From assembly GCA_963718065.1 (NCBI GenBank), contig CAVQYE010000020.1:310001-374000 (forward strand): a stretch of DNA of 64,000 nucleotides, given 5' to 3'. Origin of the DNA: CAVPGP01 sp963718065. Its GTDB lineage: Bacteria; Actinomycetota; Thermoleophilia; Gaiellales; Gaiellaceae. The translations under genes and the position numbers were made by a program. Below are positions 1 through 8,832 of this stretch, one piece after another (the first letter of the stretch is position 1; every line of letters begins with the position of its first letter). The notes under the pieces were generated by a model. That model saw only the letters and a list, made by a program, of their open reading frames with translations. It was not told the DNA's origin and did no database searches.

Positions 1-165
1 AGCGAGATCGTCTACGAAGCGCTGCCGACGGACGACCCGCAGCAGCGTCGGCCGGACATCACGAAGGCGAAGCAGGTGCTCGGGTGGGAGCCGACCATCT
101 CGCTCGACGAAGGCCTGCAGCGGCTGATCGACAGCCTCCGCCCGGCGCCCGCACCGCTCGCGTAG
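1..165 (+). CDS. C-terminal end of NAD-dependent nucleotide-sugar epimerase/decarboxylase (partial)
   Basis: Only the last 54 residues are present; the gene enters from the left edge. The segment LPTDDPQQRRPDITKAK followed by LGWEP is the usual C-terminal signature of UDP-glucuronate decarboxylase (UDP-xylose synthase) and close relatives in the extended short-chain dehydrogenase family. Such enzymes make nucleotide sugars for surface polysaccharide in the cytoplasm. The neighbours, a Wzz-like protein, a deacetylase and a second epimerase, fit that role. The N-terminal NAD-binding part is outside the window, so the exact substrate cannot be judged. Confidence 0.8.
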   Translation, partial: SEIVYEALPTDDPQQRRPDITKAKQVLGWEPTISLDEGLQRLIDSLRPAPAPLA

Positions 166-213
166 CTTCCCGATCGGCGTCCGCTCGCCTGCCGGGAGCG
201 GTAACGTCGCGCC

Positions 214-1185
214 ATGCTCGAAGCGCTCGCCCGCAGGAGAAAGCTCGCCGCCGCCCTGCTCGCGGGCGCTCTCGCGGTCGCGGTGGTCGTCGCGCTGCTC
301 GAGCCGACCCGCTACCGGGCCGAGGCGACCGTCGTCGTCGGCACGACGCCGCGGCAGCCGACGCCGCAGGACGTCTCCGGGATGAAGACGCTGAGCACGC
401 TCGCGCTCAGCGACATCGTCTTGCGAGCCGCGGTGAAGGATCTGAAGCTCGACGTTTCGCCACAGGACCTCGCCGGCCGGGTGCGGGTCCGGACTCCCGA
501 GGGGACGTCGCTGCTCGTCATCTCCGCCGACGCGGGCTCGCGGAGCGACGCCGAAAAGCTGGCCCAGGAGATCGGCCTCGTCTTCACGCAACTCGCGACC
601 GAGCGGTTCCCGAAGCTCAAGGCGACGCTCTTCGGCAGCGCGCATGCCCTGCCGGGGCGGGTGTCGCCTCGCTGGGGACGAGCTCTCATCGTCGGTGCGC
701 TCGTGGGCATCTTGCTGGCGCTACTCGTGCCGGCGGCGCTCGAGCGCGCAGGGCCCGGTGGCCTGCGGCTCAGGGCTCGCGAGCTCTGGGCTCGGCGCCC
801 GCCCGTCGACCGGCCCCGGCTCCCCAAGCGGACGCCGGCGTCGCGGCGAGAGCGCACGCCCGTCGCGGAGCCCGAGCCGGCGCCGCTGCCTGTCCGGGAG
901 CGCGAGCCCCAACCCGAGCCACAGCCGGAACCCGAGCCGGCGCCCCCACCTGCGCCGCCCGCCGAGGAGCCCGAGCCGCTCCTGCAGCCGCGACCGGGCG
1001 AATGGAACGTTCGCGCCTTGGCACGGCTTGTCGAGCGGCGCGCCGCCGAGACGCCCGAGCGGGCCGAGGAGTGGCGTGCCTACCTGCCCGCGCTGACGGC
1101 ACAGGCCGACTCGGCGGGGATGCTGCCGCGCCGTCTCGATCCGCTCGTGCGCGAGGTCTTCGACGGGCTGCTCGACTCGGCTTGA
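214..1185 (+). CDS. Wzz-like polysaccharide chain-length determinant / capsular regulator
   Basis: The 323-residue product has the Wzz layout: a transmembrane helix at about residues 11-29, an extracytoplasmic domain with the early strand YRAEATVVVG, and a second helix at about 157-175. Wzz-family proteins set polymer length during Wzy-dependent export. After the second helix there is no Walker-type tyrosine kinase domain. Instead the chain becomes rich in Pro, Glu and Arg (about 195-265, repeated PEPEP-like runs) and ends in a short alpha-helical segment. It starts at ATG 49 nt after the upstream epimerase gene, probably in the same operon. A regulator of polymer export is the best reading; the tail is unusual and unassigned. 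Confidence 0.75.
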   Translation: MLEALARRRKLAAALLAGALAVAVVVALLEPTRYRAEATVVVGTTPRQPTPQDVSGMKTLSTLALSDIVLRAAVKDLKLDVSPQDLAGRVRVRTPEGTSLLVISADAGSRSDAEKLAQEIGLVFTQLATERFPKLKATLFGSAHALPGRVSPRWGRALIVGALVGILLALLVPAALERAGPGGLRLRARELWARRPPVDRPRLPKRTPASRRERTPVAEPEPAPLPVREREPQPEPQPEPEPAPPPAPPAEEPEPLLQPRPGEWNVRALARLVERRAAETPERAEEWRAYLPALTAQADSAGMLPRRLDPLVREVFDGLLDSA

Positions 1186-1209
1186 GGCGCGATTCATGAC
1201 GCTCGTTCC

Positions 1210-2076
1210 GTGACGCTCGTCCTCTGTTACCACGCCGTCTCCGCGACATGGGAGCACGCGCTCTCGCTCGCCCCGGAGACCCTCGACCGACAGCTGGCCT
1301 CGCTCCGCGCCCGCGGGCTCCGCCCCGTCGACACGGCGGCCGCGATCGGCGGGCCGCGCGACACCTTCCACGTCACCTTCGACGATGCGTTCCGCAGCGT
1401 TGCGCCTGCACTCCCGCTGCTCGAGCGCCACGGCATCGCCGCCACGTTCTTCGCCTGCAGCGGCGTCGCGGACCTCGGTGGTGCGCCCTTGCGCGTCCCG
1501 GAGCTCGCGGCCGAGCCGGAAGCGGAGCTCGCCACGATGGACTGGGACGAGCTACGCGGGCTCGTCGAGCGCGGGCACGAGGTCGCGTCGCACACCGTCT
1601 CGCACCCGCATCTGCCTCGTCTGTCCGACGAGGAGCTCGACCGCGAGCTGCGCGAGTCGAAGCAGCTGCTCGAAGACGAGCTCGCGCGGCCGTGCCGCTG
1701 GCTCGCTTATCCGTTCGGCGACGAGGACCGGCGCGTTCGCGCCGCGGCCGACCGCGCCGGCTACGAGGCGTCGTTCGCGCTGCCGGCCGGCCTCGCGCGG
1801 CCGTCCCGCCACGCGGTCCCGCGGATCGGGATCTACCGCGGCGAGACGCAGGCGCGGTTCCGGCTGAAGACGAGCCCGTTCGCGAACGCCTTGCTCAGGC
1901 GAGCGACGGAGCGTCGGCCTCGGCGCGGACGTACTCGATCACGTCGCCGAGAATGTCGTCGAGGCTGCGCTCGGGCGTCCAGCCGACGGCGCCCGTCACC
2001 TTGTCGAGCGCCGGCATGCGGTGGATCATGTCCTCGATCCCCTGGCCGTAGACCTCGTCGTACGGGATGTGCTTGA
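1210..2076 (+). CDS. Polysaccharide deacetylase (NodB homology domain)
   Basis: A carbohydrate esterase 4 type deacetylase. Visible motifs are TFDD (residues 56-59, catalytic base and metal Asp), SHTVSHPH (about 127-134, metal-binding His pair) and AYPFG (about 166-170). It likely removes acetyl groups from surface glycan or peptidoglycan. The GTG start follows the Wzz-like gene by 24 nt; an upstream ATG is closed by a stop after five codons. Recognisable family sequence ends near residue 235, but the frame stays open to residue 288 and runs 182 nt into the convergent epimerase gene. The Arg-rich tail is probably read-through of antisense sequence or the result of a lost stop. Confidence 0.8.
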   Translation: MTLVLCYHAVSATWEHALSLAPETLDRQLASLRARGLRPVDTAAAIGGPRDTFHVTFDDAFRSVAPALPLLERHGIAATFFACSGVADLGGAPLRVPELAAEPEAELATMDWDELRGLVERGHEVASHTVSHPHLPRLSDEELDRELRESKQLLEDELARPCRWLAYPFGDEDRRVRAAADRAGYEASFALPAGLARPSRHAVPRIGIYRGETQARFRLKTSPFANALLRRATERRPRRGRTRSRRRECRRGCARASSRRRPSPCRAPACGGSCPRSPGRRPRRTGCA

Positions 2077-2893
2077 GCTCCGAGGTGCTGCCCGCGACCG
2101 CACGGATCCGGTCGGCGAGCTCGAGGATCGTCACCCGCTCCTGCGAGCCGACGTTGAAGATCTCACCCGCCGCCTCGGGGGTCGCCATCAGCGCCACGAG
2201 GGCGCGGATCGTGTCCTGGACGTGGCAGAAGCACCGCGTCTGGTTGCCGTCGCCGTGGATCTCGAGCGTCTCGTTCGCAAGCGCCGCGCGCACAAAACGG
2301 GGGATGACCATCCCGTACTGGCCGCTCTGGCGTGGCCCGACGGTGTTGAAGAGACGGACGATCACGGCGTCGAGCCCGCGCTCCTGGTGATAGGCGAGCG
2401 CCAGAAACTCGTCGATCGCCTTCGAGTCTGCGTACGACCAGCGGCGCTGCGTCGTCGGCCCGTAGATCCGGCGGTCGTTCTCGGAGAGGGGGCGCTCTTC
2501 ACGATGGTCGCCGTACACCTCGGAGGTCGACGCGACGAGCACCCGCTTGTTGAAGCGGTTGCAGTGGTCGAGGACGATCTCTGTCCCCTCGAGGTTCGTC
2601 ACGAGCGTGTGCACGGGCTGCTCGACGATCAGCCTGACGCCGACGGCTGCGGCCAGGTGATAGACGACGTCGCATTTGTGCACGAGCTCGTTCACGACCG
2701 CGGGCTTCAGCACCGAGTCGACGACCAGGTGGAAGTCGGCGCGGTCCATCAGGTGCTGGACGTTGGTCAGGGAGCCGGTCGAGAGGTCGTCGAGGACGTA
2801 GACCTCCCAGCCCTCCTTGAGGAGAAGCTCGGACAGATGTGAGCCGATGAAGCCCGCACCGCCCGTGATGAGTGCCCTGCCTGTGCTCGCCAC
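1895..2893 (-). CDS. NAD-dependent epimerase/dehydratase (UDP-sugar type)
   Basis: A 332-residue extended SDR enzyme of normal length. It has the Rossmann motif TGGAGFIGSH at residues 10-19, the active-site STS at 122-124 and YADSK at 154-158, so both NAD binding and catalytic Tyr/Lys are intact. It resembles UDP-glucose 4-epimerase and UDP-glucuronate-modifying enzymes, acting in the cytoplasm on nucleotide sugars. It is the second such enzyme within 3 kb, on the opposite strand to the polysaccharide genes, and convergent with the deacetylase. Substrate specificity cannot be read from the sequence. Confidence 0.85.
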   Translation of the reverse strand: MASTGRALITGGAGFIGSHLSELLLKEGWEVYVLDDLSTGSLTNVQHLMDRADFHLVVDSVLKPAVVNELVHKCDVVYHLAAAVGVRLIVEQPVHTLVTNLEGTEIVLDHCNRFNKRVLVASTSEVYGDHREERPLSENDRRIYGPTTQRRWSYADSKAIDEFLALAYHQERGLDAVIVRLFNTVGPRQSGQYGMVIPRFVRAALANETLEIHGDGNQTRCFCHVQDTIRALVALMATPEAAGEIFNVGSQERVTILELADRIRAVAGSTSELKHIPYDEVYGQGIEDMIHRMPALDKVTGAVGWTPERSLDDILGDVIEYVRAEADAPSLA

Positions 2894-2941
2894 GGGTCAG
2901 AGCGTAGCCGCACGGAGTCCAGGCTGCGACAGGCTCTTTGG

Positions 2942-4075
2942 CTAGGAGATGGCCAGGATGGACGGAACGGACAGCGGCTTCGGCGGCAGCGGCGGCGGTG
3001 GCGGCAGCGCGGGCAGAGGCGGCAATTGGGGCAACTCCACCGGCGGTTGCTGCGGAGCGGGCGGCAGCGCCGGCAGCTGCGGGAGCGGGACGGCGGGCAC
3101 CGCCGGCAGTTGAGCCTTCTTCGGCAGCGAAGGCAAGGCGGGCGTGTGCGGGGCCGGGGTCACGGGTGTCTCCACTGCCGGCTGGGACGGCGGCGTCGAA
3201 TTCGGGGCTGCGGCGGGCGCCGGGGCTGGTGCGGTCGGCGAGGCCGTCGGCTCGACGGCTGTCCGGTCCCGCCGTCCGGTGGAGCCGGTGCGCGACGGGC
3301 GCGCGGCGATCGTGGTCGCGTGCGCCATGCGTGGCACGGTCGCCGCTCCGTGTCGTGACGACGCCGCCGGCGCGACCTGAGCCGGGGCCGTCTTCGCCTC
3401 GCCGCGGACCGCCGGCGAGCCACCACTTGGCGTCGCGAGGATGCCGCCGCCGATCGCGACCGCACCGGCGACGCCCGCTGCGCCGCGGACGAGCACCGCC
3501 CGGTCGCCGGCGGGGGAGAGCCGCGAGAGCAGATTGAGGAGCGGCTGCACCGGCAGGAACAGACCGCCGAGGCGGCGCTCGCCGAGCAGCTCGGCGCGCA
3601 GCTTGCGTCGCGCGCGGAAGACGAGCATCTGCACCGAGCCGACGGTGAGCCCGAGCCGGTCGGCGATCTCCGCGTACGAGAAACCCCCGACCTCCTGCAG
3701 GACGATCGCTGCGCGCTGGTTCGGCGGCAGCGTCGCGAGCGCATCCTTCAGCTCGTGGACGCCGAGCTCGCCGGGCGAATCGTCCCGCGCGAGCGGCAGG
3801 TCCTCGTCGAAGTCGGCCTCGACGACCCGCTGCCGCCGGAAGCGGCCGCGGTTCGCGTTCCGGGCGATCGCGAAAAGCCAGGATCTCGGCTCGCGCGGCG
3901 GCGTTCCGTCAAGCAGGGCCCGGTACGCGTGCAGGAACGCCGTCTGCAGGACGTCCTCGGCGACCTCGGGATCCCCCGTCTCGCGGAGCAGCCAGCGATA
4001 GAGCTCACCGCGATGGCGGCGGTAGAGCCCTTCGAAAGCGCGATCGGCGGTGGGGCTCACCTTGGGTGGGCTCAT
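2942..4075 (-). CDS. ECF-type RNA polymerase sigma factor with membrane and proline-rich C-terminal extension
   Basis: Residues 1-165 are a complete ECF sigma-70 protein: region 2 with EDVLQTAFLHAYRAL near 40-54 and PRSWLFAIARN near 63-73, and region 4 with LPPNQRAAIVLQEVGGFSY, then EIADRLGLTVGSV. Unlike a standard sigma (about 180 residues), it continues to 377 residues. A hydrophobic Gly/Ala-rich helix lies at about 193-214, followed by some 160 residues dominated by Pro, Ala, Thr and Leu-Pro repeats. This suggests a membrane-tethered sigma factor whose tail could act as a built-in sensor or anti-sigma device; no separate anti-sigma gene is adjacent. It is transcribed away from the aminotransferase gene. 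Confidence 0.8.
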   Translation of the reverse strand: MSPPKVSPTADRAFEGLYRRHRGELYRWLLRETGDPEVAEDVLQTAFLHAYRALLDGTPPREPRSWLFAIARNANRGRFRRQRVVEADFDEDLPLARDDSPGELGVHELKDALATLPPNQRAAIVLQEVGGFSYAEIADRLGLTVGSVQMLVFRARRKLRAELLGERRLGGLFLPVQPLLNLLSRLSPAGDRAVLVRGAAGVAGAVAIGGGILATPSGGSPAVRGEAKTAPAQVAPAASSRHGAATVPRMAHATTIAARPSRTGSTGRRDRTAVEPTASPTAPAPAPAAAPNSTPPSQPAVETPVTPAPHTPALPSLPKKAQLPAVPAVPLPQLPALPPAPQQPPVELPQLPPLPALPPPPPLPPKPLSVPSILAIS

Positions 4076-4153
4076 CTGGGAACAACGTCAGAACGGGCAA
4101 CATGGATACGACCCCGGCTCGCGTTTGTGCGCCTTCGACGTAGCATCAGAGCC

Positions 4154-5290
4154 GTGCAGGCGCGCCCCGACCGACTCGGCAGGCTCCCGGAGCAGTACTT
4201 CGTCTCCCTGCTGGCCCGTGTCGCGGCGGCGGCTGAGACGGAGGGCGATCCGCTGGTCGACCTCGGGCGCGGAAACCCGGACGTCGGCCCGCCCGCGCAC
4301 GTCGTCGAGCGTCTCGCAGAGGCCGCGCGCGATTCCGGCGCCCACGGCTACGCCCCGATTCGAGGCCTGCCGGCGCTGAAAGAGGCGATCGCCGCGCGCT
4401 ACCGGGACGTCTACGGCGTCGAGCTCGATTCCGAGCGCGAGATCGCTGTCGTGCCCGGGACGAAGACCGCGCTCGCGGAGCTGCCGCTCGCGACGGCCCA
4501 GCGCGGGGAGCGCGTGCTGCTGCCCGACCCGTGGTACCCCGATTACCCGTCCGGCGTCGCTCTCGCGGGCGCCGAGCTTGCGACGCTCCCACTCGACCCC
4601 GACCGCGGCTGGGCGCCTGACTTCGACGCCGCCCCGCCGGCGGCGCTCGCCTATCTCAACTACCCGTCGAACCCGTGTGCGGTGGCCGCACCCGCCGGCG
4701 CCTACGAGGACGCGGTCCGCTGGGCCGAGCGCACCGGCGGTGCCGTCGTCAACGACTTCGCGTACGGCGACCTCGTCTTCGACGGGCGCCGGCCTGAGAG
4801 CTTCCTCGCGACACCGGGGGCGAAGGACGTCGGCGTCGAGCTCTACTCGATGTCGAAGACGTACGGGATGGCCGGCTGGCGTGTCGGCTTCGTGCTCGGG
4901 AACGCCGAGCTCGTGGAGCGGATCAACCTCTTCAACGACCATGTGCGAGTCGGGATCTTCGTGCCCGTCCAGCTGGCGTCGATCGCGGCGCTCACCGGTC
5001 CGCAGGACTCGGTGGCCGAGCGCACCGCGAGCTACGAGGGCCGCTGCGGGCTCGTCGCCGAAGCGCTCGGGACGCCTGCGAGCGAGGGGACGTACTACTC
5101 GTGGCTTCGGCTTCCGGACGGGCTCACCGCCGAGCAGTTGCTGCTCGAGCATCGGGTGGCGGTCGCGCCGGGCGAGGGGTTCGGCCCGAGCGGCGCCGGC
5201 TACGCACGCATTTCGGTCTCCGTGCCGGACGACGTGCTGCTTGCCGGCCTGGGCCGGCTGGCGCGCGCCTTCGAGCAGGTGCACGCATGA
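4154..5290 (+). CDS. Class I/II PLP-dependent aminotransferase
   Basis: A 378-residue fold-type I aminotransferase resembling aspartate/LL-diaminopimelate aminotransferases. Motifs are NYPSNP at 169-174, DFAYGDL near 201-207 and SMSKTYGMAGWR with the PLP Lys at 235. It transfers an amino group between an amino acid and a 2-oxo acid in the cytoplasm. I chose the GTG start because the fold begins just after it and upstream sequence belongs to the divergent sigma factor and its promoter region. Its stop overlaps the ATG of the glycosyltransferase (ATGA). Substrate is not determinable by eye. Confidence 0.82.
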   Translation: MQARPDRLGRLPEQYFVSLLARVAAAAETEGDPLVDLGRGNPDVGPPAHVVERLAEAARDSGAHGYAPIRGLPALKEAIAARYRDVYGVELDSEREIAVVPGTKTALAELPLATAQRGERVLLPDPWYPDYPSGVALAGAELATLPLDPDRGWAPDFDAAPPAALAYLNYPSNPCAVAAPAGAYEDAVRWAERTGGAVVNDFAYGDLVFDGRRPESFLATPGAKDVGVELYSMSKTYGMAGWRVGFVLGNAELVERINLFNDHVRVGIFVPVQLASIAALTGPQDSVAERTASYEGRCGLVAEALGTPASEGTYYSWLRLPDGLTAEQLLLEHRVAVAPGEGFGPSGAGYARISVSVPDDVLLAGLGRLARAFEQVHA

Positions 5291-6429
5291 AGATTGGCAT
5301 TGTCGCGCCGTTCAGCTGGTCGTACTGGGGCGGAGTGATCGAGCATGCAGAGCGCCAGGCGCAGGCGTTGATGGAGCGCGGGCACGACGTGCGTCTGATC
5401 TGCGGCCACGACCCGCCGGGCACGCTGACCCGCGTGCTGCATCCACGGCTCGGTCGCCACGAGCGGCCGCCGGAGTGGGTGATCCCGCTCGGGCGCTCGG
5501 TCGTCGTCCCGGCCAACGGCTCGCTGCCGAACATCGTGCTGAGCCCGCCGGTCGTGGGACGTCTTCGACGGACGCTCGAGCGAGAGCGCTTCGACGTGCT
5601 GCATCTCCACGAGCCGTTGACGCCAGCCCTGTGCGTCGCCGCGCTCGCGCTCGCGGATTCGCCGATCGTGACGACGTCGCACGCCTCGGGCGAGCTGGGC
5701 TGGATGCGCGGCGCGGTGCACATCTGGGGCTTTCTGATCGACCGCGTCGACGCCCGCATCGCCGTCTCCGAGCAGGCGCGCGCCTCCGCGGCGCGCTGGC
5801 TACCGGGCGACTACGAGGTGATCCCGAACGGCGTCCTCGTCCCGGAGGAGGCTGACCCGGGCGGGCGCGAGCACCGGATTGCATTCATCGGCCGCCACGA
5901 CCGGCGCAAGGGCCTGGCGGTCTTGCTGCGGGCCTGGCCGGAGATCCATCGCCGCACGGGGGCGCGGCTCCGGCTGATGGGCGCCGATCCGCTGCAGGTG
6001 CGGCTGGCGCTGACGCGCCTACGCGTCTCGGACCAGGGGATCGACGTGCTCGGGGTCGTCACGAACGAGGTGCGGACGGCCGAGCTCGCGAGCGCGAAGC
6101 TGCTCGTCTCGCCGGCGCTCGGCGGCGAGAGCTTCGGCCTCGTCCTCGCCGAGGCGTTCGCCTGCGCGACACCGGTTGTGGCCTCGGACATCGCCGGCTA
6201 TCAGGATGTGATGACGTCCGACACCGGGCTCCTGGTGCCGCCGGAGGATCCCTCCGCGCTCGCGGACGCGGTCGCCGCGTTGCTCGCAGACGAGCCGCGC
6301 CGCGCCGCCGCAGGCGTCGCCGCGCGCCAGATTGCGATCGAGCAGTACTCCTGGCCGGACGTCGCACGCCGGCTGGAGGAGGTCTACGTCCGCGTGACGG
6401 CCGGGTCGCCCGCGGAGGTCGCCGCTTGA
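5287..6429 (+). CDS. GT4 family glycosyltransferase (PimA-like)
   Basis: A GT-B retaining glycosyltransferase of 380 residues. The N-terminal half carries the Gly-rich acceptor loop FSWSYWGGVIEH, and the C-terminal half has IAFIGRHDRRKGL and the nucleotide-sugar motif GGESFGLVLAEAFACATPVV with its ExxxxxxxE pattern. This organisation matches actinobacterial phosphatidyl-myo-inositol mannosyltransferase PimA and related enzymes. They transfer a sugar from GDP- or UDP-sugar to a lipid on the cytoplasmic membrane face. It is translationally coupled to the aminotransferase before it and to the membrane protein after it, so a membrane glycolipid role is a fair inference; the acceptor is unknown. 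Confidence 0.82.
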   Translation: MKIGIVAPFSWSYWGGVIEHAERQAQALMERGHDVRLICGHDPPGTLTRVLHPRLGRHERPPEWVIPLGRSVVVPANGSLPNIVLSPPVVGRLRRTLERERFDVLHLHEPLTPALCVAALALADSPIVTTSHASGELGWMRGAVHIWGFLIDRVDARIAVSEQARASAARWLPGDYEVIPNGVLVPEEADPGGREHRIAFIGRHDRRKGLAVLLRAWPEIHRRTGARLRLMGADPLQVRLALTRLRVSDQGIDVLGVVTNEVRTAELASAKLLVSPALGGESFGLVLAEAFACATPVVASDIAGYQDVMTSDTGLLVPPEDPSALADAVAALLADEPRRAAAGVAARQIAIEQYSWPDVARRLEEVYVRVTAGSPAEVAA

Positions 6430-7493
6430 GGCTCGCGTTCCCGGAGAACCGCTGGGTTCGGGTCATCGCCCTGACCCTTCCGTTCGCGGTCGCCATGGCG
6501 CTGATCTGGTGGCGAGGCCCCGACTGGAAGCTCGTGCGCGAAGCGTTCACGATCGTGCGCTGGCGCTGGGTGTTCGCGGCGATCGGACTGAATCTCTTGT
6601 CGGTGCTCACCCGGGCGATCGCCTGGGACGTGGCGATTCGGCAAGCGGTGCCGCCGCCGCATCCTCGCTTCCGGTCCGTCTTCTCGGCGTTCGGCGTCGG
6701 TCTCTTTGCGAACGCGGTGCTGCCCGGGCGGATCGGCGAGCTCGCGCGCGTCGTCGTGCTCTCGCGCAAGATTCCCCGGCGCGAGGGGACGTTCGCGACC
6801 CTCGTCGGCTCCGTCTTCGCGCATCGCGTCTTCGACCTCTTCCCGACGGTGCTTCTCACCATCTGGGTTTTGATGACGGCCAAGATCCCGCACTGGGCGA
6901 TCACGAGCCTGATCGTGGCATGCGTCGTCGGCTTCGTGCTCTTTGCCTTCGCTCTCGCGGGCGCGCGGCGCCATCACCGGCCGGTGCTCAACGAGCTCGG
7001 CCCAGTCCGCCAGCTCGTGTCGCGCGCCCGCCAGGGGCTCGCGGTGATGCGCGAGCCCTGGGCGGCAGCGCTCGCGATCTTCTTCCAGACGCTCGGCTGG
7101 ATCTGCCAGCTGCTCGCCGTGTACACGGCCATGCGCGCCTTCCACATCCACCTGCCGCTGCCGGCCGCCGGGCTGGTTTTGCTCTTGATGAACGTGGCGT
7201 CGATCTTTCCGCTCTGGCCGGGCAACATCGGACTGCTGCAGGCCGCCGTCGCGCTGCCCCTCGTCCAGTACGGCGTCCCGTACGCGCGCGCGTTCGCGTT
7301 CGGCATCGGGCTGCAGGCGATCGAGGTCTCCGTCGGCGTCGGGATCGGGCTCATCTTCCTCGCCCGCGAGGGGATCTCGTACGCCGTGCTGAAGGACATG
7401 CCTGCCGCCAATGCGCCCGGCTCGGACGACGAGGAGTACGACGAGGCGGAGGCGGAACAGGAGGAACCTGCGCGCGCTCGCGTCCCCGGCTAG
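6426..7493 (+). CDS. Flippase-like integral membrane protein (LPG synthase TM / UPF0104 family)
   Basis: A 355-residue protein with about eight hydrophobic helices. The motif FANAVLPGRIGELARVVVL is typical of the lysylphosphatidylglycerol synthetase transmembrane / UPF0104 family, members of which are thought to flip or modify lipids. PLWPGNIGLLQAAVALPL near residue 260 is the second conserved block. The C-terminus is a short acidic cytoplasmic tail (DDEEYDEAEAEQEE). The TTG start overlaps the glycosyltransferase stop (TTGA). Together with the GT4 gene it suggests a glycolipid made on one face of the membrane and moved across, which is inference. Confidence 0.8.
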   Translation: MRLAFPENRWVRVIALTLPFAVAMALIWWRGPDWKLVREAFTIVRWRWVFAAIGLNLLSVLTRAIAWDVAIRQAVPPPHPRFRSVFSAFGVGLFANAVLPGRIGELARVVVLSRKIPRREGTFATLVGSVFAHRVFDLFPTVLLTIWVLMTAKIPHWAITSLIVACVVGFVLFAFALAGARRHHRPVLNELGPVRQLVSRARQGLAVMREPWAAALAIFFQTLGWICQLLAVYTAMRAFHIHLPLPAAGLVLLLMNVASIFPLWPGNIGLLQAAVALPLVQYGVPYARAFAFGIGLQAIEVSVGVGIGLIFLAREGISYAVLKDMPAANAPGSDDEEYDEAEAEQEEPARARVPG

Positions 7494-8448
7494 CCTCAAA
7501 GGCGTCCTCACTCCGATCGAGGCGGCGGCCATGCTGGCGACGGGGCTGCGGCGGGTTGCGGGCCTCGAGGTCGGCGAGTGCCCGGTCGCAGACGGCGGCG
7601 AGGGGACAGCCGAGGTGCTCTTGCAGGCATGCGGCGGCGAGTGGCGGACGGCGGTCGTCTCGGATCCCGCTCGGCAGGCCGGTCGCGGCCCGGTGGCTGC
7701 TCCTGCCGGACGGGACGGCGGTCGTCGAGTCGGCGGAGGTGATCGGTCTCGGCCGCGTCGCCGAGGACGAGCGCGACCCACTCGTGCCTGACGAGCCGCG
7801 GCCTCGGCGAGCTGATGCTCGCGACGCTGGCCGCGCGGCCGCAGTCGCTCCTTGTCTGTCTCGGCGGCAGCGCCACGATCGACGGCGGTGCCGGCATGCG
7901 GGCCGTGGTCGGACGCTGGCTGCAGGACATCCCGGTCCGCGTGGCCTGCGACGTGCGCAATCCGCTGCTGGGCGCACGCGGCGCCGCGCGTGCGTTCGGC
8001 CCGCAGAAGGGTGCCACGCCCGACGTGGTGGACGAGCTCGAGCGCCGGCTCGAAGGGATGCCCGAGCTGGCCGGCGTCGCCACCTTGCCGGGCGCCGGCG
8101 CGGCGGGCGGCCTCGGTGCGGCGCTGGCGTCGCTCGGCGCGACGCTCGTGCCCGGCGGCGAGCTCGTGCTCGACCTCATCCGGTTCGACGAGGTGGCCGC
8201 GGGTGCCGACCTGGTCGTCACGGGCGAGGGAACGGTCGACGTCTCGTCGGCCGAGGGGAAGGCGACCGGCGCGGTCGCGGCGGCGTGCCGGTCGCTCGGC
8301 GTGCGCTGCGTGGTCTTCGGCGGCCGCGTCGAGCGAGCCGCTGCCGCAGACCGAGACGCGTGCGCTCAGCGGCCGCCCGGATCAGGCTGCGGAGGATCTG
8401 GTCGAGCTGGGCGAGGAGCTCGGGCTAGCGCTGCTCGGCGCGGCGTAG
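7468..8448 (+). pseudogene. Glycerate kinase, broken by three frame shifts
   Basis: Four pieces in successive frames together spell a glycerate kinase of the GlxK/GarK type, which phosphorylates glycerate. Piece one has SLKGVLTP and CPVADGGEGT, piece two LGRPVAARWLLLPDGTAVVE, piece three LVCLGGSATIDGGAGMRAV and DLVVTGEGTVD, piece four EPLPQTETRALSG. Removing one base near 7675 (CCC run), one near 7788 (CC) and one near 8335 restores a continuous protein with all family blocks, so sequence error is at least as likely as decay. The start is unclear: AGGAGG at 7459-7464 is followed closely by CTG, inside the end of the membrane protein gene. It converges with the cyclic-nucleotide-binding gene. 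Confidence 0.8.
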
Positions 8449-8832
8449 GCGCTCGGCCATCATCTTCAGGAGCGGCCACGCGATCGAGGCGTTCGACTCG
8501 ACGAGCGGCCGGAACTCCCACGGCGTCAGGCCCCAGCACTTGAGGTCGCTGTCGGCCCTGATCGTGGCGGAGCGGGCGCCTTCGTCGATCAGCGCCACTT
8601 CGCCGAAGTAGTCGCCGGGGCCGATCTTGCCCTTCTCCTCGCCGGCGACGGTGATCGTTCCTTCGCCGGCTTCGACGACGAAGAACCCGACGCCGCCCTG
8701 ACCTTCGGTGGCGACGGACTGGCCCGCCCGGAAGGTGCGGTCCTTCATCGTCCGGGAGAGCATCTCGAGCTGGCTGTCCTCGAGCCCGTTGAACAGCGGC
8801 ACGCGCCTGAGCAGATCGACTGGAGCAGACAT
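8425..8832 (-). CDS. Cyclic nucleotide-binding domain protein (Crp/Fnr-like, no DNA-binding domain)
   Basis: The 135-residue protein is a single cNMP-binding beta-roll. It has LFNGLEDSQLEML at the N-terminus, GPGDYFGEVALIDEGARSAT as the phosphate-binding cassette (with Glu and Arg in place) and a C-terminal helix. It ends where a Crp protein would begin its helix-turn-helix, so it probably senses cAMP or cGMP and acts through a partner rather than on DNA. It lies about 10 nt downstream of the probable true xseB stop in the xseA-xseB transcription direction. Confidence 0.85.
   Translation of the reverse strand: MSAPVDLLRRVPLFNGLEDSQLEMLSRTMKDRTFRAGQSVATEGQGGVGFFVVEAGEGTITVAGEEKGKIGPGDYFGEVALIDEGARSATIRADSDLKCWGLTPWEFRPLVESNASIAWPLLKMMAERLRRAEQR

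Noticed and set aside
6384..7781. 465-codon open frame on the - strand
   Set aside because: Antisense to the flippase-like membrane protein; composition is that of a shadow frame.
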